A stretch of DNA of 64,000 bases from Galeruca laticollis (lineage: Eukaryota > Arthropoda > Insecta > Coleoptera > Chrysomelidae). The first letter of the stretch is position 1; every line of letters begins with the position of its first letter. The position numbers and the translations under genes were made by a program. The stretch lies in the NCBI GenBank assembly GCA_963921935.1, contig OY998181.1:116704957-116768956 (forward strand), given 5' to 3'. Below are positions 43,101 through 55,100 of the stretch, piece after piece. Below the pieces are notes generated by a model. It was not told the origin of the DNA and made no database searches. It saw nothing but the letters and a program-made list of their open reading frames with translations.

Positions 43101-46100
43101 TGTTGAGACAGTTTTGAGAAATATGCTAACAACATGGTATCTGAGAATGAACTGCACTTTATCTGCTCGCCATTTTATAAACTTTGAATGGGCATCTTCA
43201 TACAATTTTCTTGATTTGCTTGGCAATATTTTTAGTGAAGCTTCCTTTGCTGCTTTTTATGACTCCGGTGGAGTACATGAAAACTCAAAATCGCTTTCCA
43301 TTCTTGCACTTATAAAATCAAAAAGATTAAAATTTAATTTTTTAATGTCCAGTAAACAATAATAGTATATTAAGTACCAAGTGTCAAAAAGGTTACTTTA
43401 GTCACGAGTTCCTTGTGAAACGAGTGACTAAAAACGTTTTTGATACGAGGTGCTTACAATACTTTTTCTTCGCCCGCGGGAAAGAAAAAATTATATTATA
43501 TTTGAATTATATTCATTACATGAGGGACGATGGCTGGCAGCTGACTGACAAATCAAATGACGCAGAATAACAAAATTATCATGGAACATGAAATTTAACA
43601 TACAAAAGATACACTTGATTTGACGTTTAAAAAATAAAAGATAAACGAGATGTGACTTTTCACATTTTAAACACTAGTGTTTAAAGAGTCGTTTTGTGTA
43701 TGTCAAACCCGTGTTCAAAGTGCGGTTTTAGTAGCGGAAGTAGAAAAAAATTATAATTAGAATTGTCTAAGTATGGTGTATACAGTAGATATAAATTGAG
43801 TGAATGAAAAGACGAATGATTGTGTATTTTATTAAAAATCCAGCTAAGCGCTTTCAGCCATTATCAAAGCGGTCATCAAGAAAAAACATACAACAGGTGT
43901 CCTAGAAAACATCAAACCCTGTAACTGTTACTTACAATAAAATAAAATGTTTGATGTTACATCATTAATTAATTAAAATGTGTTAAAATTACCCATAATG
44001 AGGGTGTACAATAATTGTAATTCACATGATAAAATGTCTAATTTAAATACACATTCAGTATTCGTCTTTTCATTCACTCAATAAGAATTGTTACCAAAAC
44101 AACATCTTTAATTATCGTTGCCACATTCCACCAGATCTAATATATATTCTTCACACATCACCTAATTTTCCAATTTTATTAGGTTTATATTTATAATATT
44201 TTGCAGTCATCATTATACCGCCTCAGAAAAAAAATAGTGTATTATACATGGGAAAAAGTAAGATTTGAGCTTTGAGTTACTTTTTAGTAAAGTGACACTT
44301 AATTTGACAATAATTGTCAAATAATTTTAATTTTCAAAAGAACACCTATATCTAAAATTAATTAAATTAAATTTTATGATAATTAAGAATTTTCTCTGAC
44401 ACCTCCAGAAATTGGAGAAAGAGCCGAAAATGCAAATAAATTTACTGTTTCGTCCCTTACTTTTTTTAAATGAAACTAACTGTTTCTAAATAATTCCACA
44501 ACATAATTAAAAAAAGATAATAATTCTAAAAAATTGACTGTTTTGAAATATCATTGTTAGAATGACAGAAGTTACATTTCATGTGATGCCTACCTGATGT
44601 TTAATAATAATTATTGGCTAGACCAAGAAGTTATGTTTAGAGTACTGAGTTCTATGTTGCACATATTCGTTTTTTTTTTGTTTTTGTTCTTGTTTCTTTC
44701 AAAAACTACTTGAATAGATACGACATAGTATTCAATACTCTAAACATCATAGAACTGTAAGTTCTTACATACCAACACACTTTACTCCACGATTTGAAAA
44801 CCTTTCAGGCACTAACTTTACAAATAGTGCAATAAAATTTTTAAATAAAGGCTTAAAGTATAGCATACCATCAAAATTTATGAATAATATTAAACAAATA
44901 TTAGCTGCAGAATCAGAAATAGCATTAAAATCGTAAGTCAAATAATTTTCTTTATATGAAATTACGAATTGCCAATTTAGTCAAAAATATTAAACCCTCC
45001 AAGGATAATTCAATTGAAAAGTAGAAAATTATAACCTCACAATTACAAAATCTGACAAAGTTAATACAACTGTCATATTTAAAATGATAAATCTAGGGTA
45101 AACACCTTTATAGAATCGAGTGACGTTAAGATTCTAAGAAAAGACCCAACAAAAAAGTGTCAAATTATATGAATCATTAAATTACATAAAATATCGATAC
45201 CAAACTTGCTGGAGTCTCATTCATTAGTGATGTAAACTTTCGTTACTATTGAATACTTGCACTGATTCTTTACTTTTAATATCAATACCCATTCTTTTAT
45301 ACTCATTACTTTCGGTACTTTCAGTCTTCAGTGACAGTACAATATTGGTTACTATTTTATTATTTTTTATTTACATACGAACCATATTTCATTCATTCCT
45401 ATTTTGGTAGACGACGAGTAAACATCGCTTATCGGTACTTAATAGATTGTTAACTTTAAATCAAAATACGAGTTTTTCTGTGTATTGTGATTCTTTTATA
45501 CTCATTACTTTCAGTCTTCAGTGACAGTACAATATTGGTTACTATTTTATTATTTTTTATTTACATACGAATCATATTTCATTCATTCCTATTTTGGTAG
45601 ACGACGAGTAAACATCGCTTATCGGTACTTAATAGATTGTTAACTTTAAATCAAAATACGAGTTTTTCTGTATATTGTGAAAAATTAGAACAATTTTTAC
45701 AAAAATGGTGTTTGACCTTAGGAACAATTAAACATAACTAATTCAAAAAGTATCAACTATTGGGGACATTCAATTCTACCAGTGGCGTAACATCAATAGA
45801 GTAACCTGTTAGCTACCAAAAGAGCAGACTTGATTTAGAGAACTTTAACAATAGTCCAGGAGACAAAACATTACCATGAGCAGTTCAAGTGATGGAGAAT
45901 ACTCAGAGATGGAAATAAAGGACAATGGAACATGGAGAAAAGTGCATCACAAAATGAAAAGGTGTAGAAACTCCCCTACATCGAATAACCCAAAACAATT
46001 TATTCCTGATGCTGAAGATATCCACAGAGTGATATTTGGCCTCCCTACTAACAGCAATCAAGCAAAACAAGCTGAACACCAAATACACACAAAAAATTAT

Positions 46101-49100
46101 CAGCCAAGCAGAAGCAATATCAATAAAAACATACATGAAGAAAGCTCAATGGAAAATACATTGCAAGACAAAAACAAGGCAACAAATGAAACAAATCCCA
46201 CAAACTCACTATACAGACCAAATTTTTCTGCAAAAATGAGGGAGATCACAAACAAACCATTTAAATACTTATTCTACATAAAGGCCCCTGAAGACTTAAC
46301 ACACAAAAAATTCTCAGATGTATGGGACACAGTTCATCCAAACACAGAAGATGTAATACTTTCAACAAAGCAGGGCTTTCTGCTCAAGTCCAATCTGAAC
46401 AAAACAACTATAACAGACACTCTTAACCAACTAATTTCCAATAAAAAAAACATCAAATTATAAGGAAACCCAAGCATCACAAATACCCACTAAGAACTTA
46501 CCTGACTCTGGTGCTTCATATAGTATCGTGATAGGTTCGGTCAATCACGACTTTTCTGAAAATGAAATTAGTGAACCCTTAACAAAATGCAAAATTGAAC
46601 ATCGTTATTGCAAACGAATTATATCAAGAGCAAAAAACAAACCAACATTAATGATTAGAGTAATCACACCCTGTTTGGAGGCATCAGAAAAGTTGCTGGT
46701 GGAGGGGATGTTCTATAAACACAGATACTACCAGGTTTATCCAAGCAACCCACTGGCACCAATCCCACAAACATGTTCTCGCTGTCAAGCATTCACTCAC
46801 GCACGTGAACACTGCACAACACCTTTAAAATGCACCAAATGTGAATGACCTCACCACTATAGCAAATCCAACAGTCATCTACCACCAAAATGTGCATCAT
46901 GCGGAGCTGAAGACCATTCAGCATGGTTCTTGAAGTGCCCTCGTTGACCAACTTAGCCAATCGAAGGAGTTCCTAATAGTCAGATCAAGACACTCGACAA
47001 GAAATCCCACGAAATTGGCACAAAAATAACCAAAAACACCCAAATACTAGGCATGTTTTTTAAGTAAGCACCGTTTTGCGATTCCGCTGCCGCATCGCAA
47101 TGGTCGGCGTTCCGCGCATGCGCGCTGGTTACCTACATCTCTTGTCTATGCACTGACGCCATTACAGTCTGATTCTTCAATCTATGTAAAAATAAAATTA
47201 TTGCGATATCTTTGCACGTATTTTTTTAATTCCAAAACGGTACTTAAAAAACATGCCTCGTACATTCAGCAGTCACAATTCACGTTATGATTATTGACAC
47301 ATATGTCAACAAACTAAATAAAATGAATAGCACTAACAGATATGAAATAATTGCAAAGCTGAGGAAAAAATTAGTCGCTCAATACTCCATAGACACAATT
47401 GCACATTTAAGTTTAAAGGTTTGAATTTAAAATGTTGCTTAAGAAATATTGCTGTACCACCATTCTTAATTTTCTCCCTACAAAAAAAGTTAGCCAGAAC
47501 GTAGCCCTGCAAGTTGATAGTAAGAAGATTGCCCACACTAAACCATGCTCTGAAATACAAAATATATTGAAAGAATAAGTAAAATAGGTTAAGCAATTCA
47601 ACCTTATTTGACAAACACCGGATATTTAGATGGAACATTCACTGCCCCCAACTCATTTAAAACATGTAATTTCTTATTGTTGAAAAAATTTGCTAGAATA
47701 ATATTGTAAATAAGGTTCTACTTCTTCTTCCTCAATTACAAATCCGTTATTCTCTTCCTCAGTAGACAGGGTTGTAACCTGTGACACCTCTTGAAGATCC
47801 CTCAAAGTGAAAAGGTTGAATCGTTATTTTTTCAGGTCAATTATCAGGATCTAATAACCCGTCCATGCTCAGATCTGCACTTCCGACTTTAAAACACTTT
47901 TTTTTAACTTTGACTTAAGATCAAAACACAAAACTCTTCTGTCTAAGAATTTTCCACTAACATATTGTTTATTTTCAAGAGATGTAGATTCATTTAGGCC
48001 GCCAATCCAGATCCAATTATGAAGAGATGCTGCTACTAGTAGATTATTTCGAAGATACAGCTCTTCCGAATTTATCGGAGTTATTGATACAGTTGGCAAC
48101 ATCGGATAGTGATAATTCTGGTTTAGTATGGGCTGGATAGGTTCTGTCTGTTTCTTGATTTTTTTTTGTTATTATTGATACTAGCTTTTGTTTGATTTTG
48201 ATTTACTTTTTCTTCTACCAAGTGAATGTTTTGTTTTAAAAGTTGGTTAGTTTTTAATAACTAATAAACATTTAGCTTCTTTTTCTGTTAATAACTCTTT
48301 TAATAAATCAATTTTTTTGCACCTTAGATTATTTTTAACTGCACGAGACAGGTGAAAAATATTTCCACAGTTTACACAGACTCTTTGTTGTTTTTGTTTG
48401 GCAACACTTGAAAGATTTTTCTGCAAAAGTTTCTTCAACTATTTGCGAGAGCACACATTTTTGCAGTTCTTCACTTTCCGCCATCTTGACTTTAGTGATT
48501 CGAAAGGCAATATACTCTATCAACTTTAAGTATACTATGGATTGCCCACTATTGATAGAAAGTCAGACCCATTTGAGTGGTGGAGCAAGCACAGTGGAAC
48601 ATTTCCTGGCCTAATTAATTTAGTAAAGCAGTTTTTATCAAGTCCAGCAACTATTGTTTATTCAGAGAGATTATTTTCGGAAATGGTAACATATATGTTG
48701 ATAATAGGTGTAGGCTAAGTTCTGAAAATACAGAGAGGCTCTTATTTATTTATCACAACCTAAATAAAATATGTTCCGGCCTTTAGGCGAACGCAGCCCA
48801 AAAGGCTGGGAAAATTCGGGGATTTGCCGAATCGATTTTTATTCCGTCGGATGATTTTATCGATATTGCAATGCATTTTTTAGTGATTTTATGGTTAATA
48901 CATCTTTACCTCATTTATACAGCAAAAAATTTGCTACAAAATTTTATGGCCGATATATCGGTATCGTCCATAAAAAAATCATATCGGACGATCCCTAATT
49001 TTGTCCAATAAGAAATCGGTCGGATCATCGTACTTCGAGTATTTTTGTATCGAAATTCATCGTGTTTTAGTAGCCATAGCCTAGCAACACATTGCCCTAC

Positions 49101-52100
49101 TGATTTTAAAGCGATATAGTCGATATTTGGACAGCAATACACCAGCAACAAATTCCTCGAGTAATTTTTGATCGAATTTCATCGTGTTTTAGTAGCCATG
49201 GCCTAGCAACAAATTGCCCTACTGATTTTAAAGAGATATAGTCCATACTTGGTCAGTAATACACCAGCAACAAATTCCTCGAGTATTTTTTGATCGTAAT
49301 TCATTGTGTTAGTAGCCATAGCCTAGCAACAAATTGCACTACTGATTTTAAAGCGATATAGTCCATATTTGGATAGTAGTAGCCTAGCAACTAATTACCC
49401 AACTGATTTTTAATTGATATTTGTTGTGTTTTAGCCGCCATGGCTTAGAAACACATTGCCCGACTGATTTTAAAGCGATATAGTCTATATTTGGCCAGTA
49501 GCAGCCCAGCATCAAGTTCCCCCAGTGTTTTTTAATTGAAATTCGACGTGTTTTAGTAGCCATAGCCTAGCAACAAATTGCCGGAGTGTTTTTAATTGAA
49601 ATTCAACTGCCCACAATTTCGCTAATTTTTCATGCGAAGCAGCAATTTTTTCAAATTATATATTTTTCTGAAGGTGTAAAACGTCTTTATCGGTATCGTT
49701 GACCTCCATCAAGATGCTTCCACCCGGTCGGAATATCAGAAAATGGTTTAAAACGAATGGTTTGATTAATTTTATAAATGCATTCATATTTTATAATAAT
49801 AACTCCATTTAATATAATATAACATAATATTGTTTTATAATTATTAATATCATATTTTATTGACATATTTTATGTATCTTTCTTTTAGCAGCTACAAGGA
49901 AATAGTAATTAATGTTCAATTGTCGATAAAGTTGTGCATCATGTTGTGTTGCTCTTTGTGTATGCTATTAATCTGGGAGTAATTTGATAGCTGTCAGATA
50001 GGTTCATAGTTCTTCCAACTAAATCGTCCGCTTCGATCCAACTACTATTTCTTCTCCGATATGAGTAAGACACATAATGCCCCGTCGGCAATAGATCTAA
50101 ATCTGATCAAATTGTGTTCCCGCCAGATCTCAGATTTACAGTGGATCCTCTAAATCCGACAGCGCCTATTAAATAAATTTCTTGTTTTCTATTTATTGGG
50201 TTCCTTATTTCTTTTGGTATAAGACCCACTTTAAACTTGTCGTTTATTTCCATATTATTCACAACTTTATACTATAATTTCGCCTACAATAAAAAAGTAA
50301 TTTTTTATTAAATTATTTGTCAATGTTTTTGTATTTCAATATTATATAAAACAATTGAAGCCATTCTCGATGAAACTAGTTAAAAACAAAAACTATCCGT
50401 CTGACTATAGAATTGAAGGCCAGGATCGAGTAATATCGGCCGGCCTCTCGCAGTAGAAAAAATGCTGTCATGGTGACGGATTTTCAAAAGTCGTCGAAGT
50501 GAATTTTGAAACGTACCATCGTGTAGAGGATAAAAAAGGAAACTTTTTTCTCTTACGCTTTTTTGCTCAGATTAATATTTTTACAGGAAATAACAAAAAA
50601 CCGAAAAATCGCGAAGCTAAATTCGCTCCAACTTCGCAAAAAATGATAAAATCTTTTTGAAATTTGGCACATTATCGTAAAACATCTTGCTGCTGCTGAT
50701 AAAATGATAGAGTACCTTCATGTAACATTATTTATTTAAATAATCAAGCGAAAATAGCAACTTTTTATGAAGTTATATATTTATGTTCAGCGGAAAAAAA
50801 TCTGTAAGGAATTTTAAGCTACGAAAAACTTCCAGCGACAAAGTTTTTCGTTATGACTTAAAGAATTCATGAGAAATATTTAGATTAATTCATTGGAAAA
50901 TGGCTATAATATCGCGATTTTTCCAAACTGACTTATTTTTATAGTTATAGCGTGTGGCTACGCTAGCTTAATATCAAATAATGTTGAGGGGTGGGAAAAT
51001 CGGAGAAAGGGATGATCTTTTCCAGTATCGGTTAGTGTTATCTTTTAGCAACAAATTCCTGTGCATTTAGTTTTTTTCAATATTACTTATTTTTATAGTT
51101 AGAGCGTGTGGCTACGCTAGCTTAATATTACGCTAGCATAGTTTGCGTTTTCTTGGAAACGGCATTAGCAACAAAATCAAGCTCAGCGTTACAAATTAGC
51201 AACAAATTATCATCCTGGTCCGAAGGGTGCCCTGTAAAATAGCTACGCTAGCATAATATACATTTACTTTTTACTGTAAATCATATCAATAAAAATGCTC
51301 CTATCTTTAACGTAGATGCAGGCAAATTTTCCTATTGTCAACTCTACAAACTGCAAAAACTATCTTCTCTAAAAATAATCAAATAAGCATTATTTTACAT
51401 AAAAACTATGTTACAATATGTAATGCAAAGTGTTACAAAAAGTACATCGATACTAATAATCAACCCAAAGCAAAACAGTTTTATGTCCATCATGAACAAT
51501 TGACACATCGTTAGTTATGAGGTATTGCCAGGTCGCCGGTGATATGTGATAGTCATAGTAGTGATATTCAAAACATTCCTTTTTATATCGAAGAGGCTGC
51601 GGCTATAATATTTTCATATGTTGAATTTGACATGTCTATGCCTTAAAAACAATTTGACACATCTGTGTTATGAAAACATCAGAAAACACTGGTGTTATAA
51701 TAAGTCACTTTTGTAACGAAAATTGATGCAGAAAGTGGCTACTTTTTATATGATAGTAGATAAATTAGGTAATTTATTGTCAATTCATTTTCATGTCTTT
51801 TGTTTTAGGACAAACTGCAGCAACTGGTTATGCAAGTGGATATGACCAAAATGCCGCAGCAGCTGCTGCGGCAGCTGCTGTAGCCAAGCCTGCAACGTAT
51901 GCTACAACATACACTCAAAGAGCTACTACACAACAGGCACAACAAGTGGCGGTAAGCAGTAATTATATGGTATTTATTTTTTTTTATCTGTTTCACATAA
52001 ATTTAAATGTATATAAAAAATTTATTGTATCATGTTCAAAGAAGTCCTTTCCTAAAATTCAATTATCACTAATTACACTACATTTTGAAACTTTTTATCG

Positions 52101-55100
52101 CGCTCCGAATTTTTTTTGGGTATTTTGCGTCTATTGTGTTGTACTGAATTCTAATATCGTCGGTTTAGAGGTAAAAGTCACTTAGTCGCATTTTTCGAAT
52201 TTTGAAATATTGAGCATTATAATGTAAGTTGTTGCCAAAAATCTGAAAACTTTGTGATGTATCAACATTTAACATAATATGAAAGAACTAGTTGTTATCA
52301 GTAGACATGCCTATGTCTTAAGTGAAAATTTATAAAAATCCTTATAAAAATAGGGTATGAATAGGAATGAATTTTAATTTTACTATATTATAAAAGGTGT
52401 AACACTTAGTGACGAAATCAAGCAGTTAATCAGTGAAATGGAAATATTTATTTATAACAAAATAATATACATGAATATGCCCAAAAACACCGAGTGAAGT
52501 TCATATGACAAATAAATCACATTTCCTCATCTGATTCATCAACTGCTGGTTCAGGTGCTAGTTCTTCTTCATGTTTGTCTGATTTAGTAGGCAATGACCT
52601 ATACCAAGCATGCAATTCTTCAGGTATTATAGACGAATCGCAGAGTTTCATGAAATCTTTCTTCTTCTTATCAGTAATTGGTAGTTGATGATTTGATAGC
52701 ATGGGGCTTTTGGCAATTCCTGCCTTTTACTTTAATGTTGATTCGTTTGAAGCCAGAAAAGTGACTATTTGACCTTATTTCCATCCTCATCTATGTTTCT
52801 ATTCTTAATCATATTCGATGCAAGGTCTTGAAAATAAAAAAACTCTGTGTACTTCACTTTGATGACTTCATAGGGGTTTTTATTTGATTTGTTTTTTGTT
52901 CGTGTACTTATAAATATTTCCTTCCAATCGTTCATTACAAAAACTGATCTATTCGTTTTCTCCTTCTCAATAGCAGAGTGCATGGAGTCGCACTCCATAT
53001 ACAAATGGCCTGATTCCAGAAATTTATGCTCAATCGTTTCCAATGTCGCATGATTTTGAACACAAAATAGCATTGCTGCTGCTACGTTCTGGTTTCGGCT
53101 CTGACCCCTGCAAGTGTCAGAGAACATAGATAAATGTGTTATGTTGTTGGGGAGCCTATCTATGTACTTAGTTAGAATAGTTGCGATTTCATTGGATCCC
53201 CTCTTTCCATTCAATTCGTTCCAATAAAAACCTTTATTTTCTTTTCCCCCTTCATAAGTTGGTAACTTATATACACAAAATTTTCTGCTATAACTGTCCT
53301 ACGTCTGATGACGGTGGTTGTAGTACACTCTGCAAGTGAAATGTAATGGTCTTAAAACTTCATCATCATTGGCTTTTCTTTTATCTTCTTGTTATGCTTG
53401 ATAGCACTGTTCTTTTCTAGCCACATGCACCTCGTACATATTCTAGATGTTCACATTCCTTATCCTTTGCAGAATAATTTTTTCAAATACGGCACTGATC
53501 CTTTTTGGGGGTGAAAAAGGAGAGATTGTACTGTGTACAAAAATTTTTTCTGTAAATATTACTTTTAACAGGCACAATATTTTTGTCGTGGCAAAAATCT
53601 AAATATAAAGAATACATTTTGAGAATACTTAATTTCGGATCTAAATACTGCCTGCTACTAGTTTTTCTCACATAATGAGGCAGCATATGAGGAAAACTTT
53701 CAATGTGTTGACAAGATCTGTATTTTCCTTACTAGTAGCATTTCCTGGAGTTTTGTGTCCCCTTTTGTCTGAGCCCGAGAAACTACCAAATTTGTTGCTT
53801 TTTGCCAAAGCGGTATTTATTGGTCCTTTAGATATGCACAGAGTTTCTTCAAAAAAATTGGAGCAAACACGAAAGATTCCATTGGAACTTCTTAAATAGT
53901 ATTGCTTTGCCATTATTCGTTGTTTCTTGGCTCCCACCCGACGTCGTTTGGGTATTTTTGAATTATGTAATCTTTTTGATGTTTGTAGTCCTTAAGATCC
54001 CAATAGGCTTTGCCATCAATCGAAAAGTTAATTGCACATTTAAATCGACATTTACTACAGTCGATTGCTTTCAGGGCCTTAGCAGCTCTCAACTCTGTTT
54101 TTGTTACAAACAGTTTACATTCAGATCGTAATTTTTTAATTGTATTAGCTTTCTAGTTATGAGTATTAACTTTTCTCCAATGAGGTTTCACTGTACTTTC
54201 AGTAATATTTTCATTTGCTTCACTGTCAGTTCATTTAATATCAGATGGTGTGTATTTGGGATCAGCATCACTTCAGGGTTGTTTCGGTTTGGAGAAGAAT
54301 CAGAGTCGGAAATTAAATCACCTCAGTTACTGTTTTGCTCAGATAATGTAAACAATTCTTCAAAATTAGCAGAAGATGTTGAAGGAAAGTCTTCAAAATT
54401 GGTAGAAGGCAGATAAACATTCAACTTATTTGAATCTGTATGGACATCTTGAACGCCCTGCAAAGATATGTTGGATATTACTACTCGTTTCATATTGATT
54501 TATCAAAAATTCAATATAATTATATCTGGTGTTGAATACTTAAATAATCAAAACGAGTACACAATGAAAGAAGGGTAATAACTGTTGCAAATGAATGCCA
54601 TAACAAAATTTCATTATAAAACCGACACCCTTGAGTTTTTACATAATTCCAAAATCTTGTCAGTTCTTGACGATATCACGACAGTAAAATATTATATAAA
54701 ATAACTCACAAATAACTAAATAACTCTCGAGATAGTAGGTGCTACACTTTCAATTGGAGATCGGTAACAAAATGTTATCACCTCAAAAGATATTTCTTGA
54801 CTGTTTTTTCAACTGTTTCTTGTCTGAACTTGTAGATCGTCGCAGGCAGTGTATGTAACATGTGTTTTAAAAACTCACTAAGTCCATGTGAATTCAGCGA
54901 AAATCGCTTTAATATTTTGGGCAAGATATTCACAATGTACTAATTGAAATTTACTTGTGAAAAGTTACTTTTCTACCTACAATACGTACTTACTTTCATA
55001 TCTTTCATATGAATGAATGGAAAAAAAATATACTTAATGAGTTTACCTCTAAACCGACGATATGCACTCAGTTTCTCCCTATCACCCACAAGTTTTTAGA

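Larger units (their letters stand above)
41040..43456 (-). mobile_element. Crypton element split by a gag-only LTR element
   Basis: A Crypton reads leftward in two pieces, 43301-43014 and 41636-41040, with the LTR element 41637-43013 between them. The flanking CAAT at 41633-41636 and 43014-43017 is the duplicated target. A strong hairpin (43371-43456) precedes the N-terminus. The 3' limit is uncertain; coding-like text may continue to about 40880. Confidence 0.7.

Noticed and set aside
43084..43362. 92-codon + strand frame
   Set aside because: The - strand of the same region reads as the N-terminus of a Crypton recombinase, so the + strand frame is a shadow.
51805..51996. Open frame on the - strand opposite Zn72D exon 3
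   Set aside because: It is the mirror of an Ala/Gln-rich coding exon; the + strand frame has splice sites and conserved phase.
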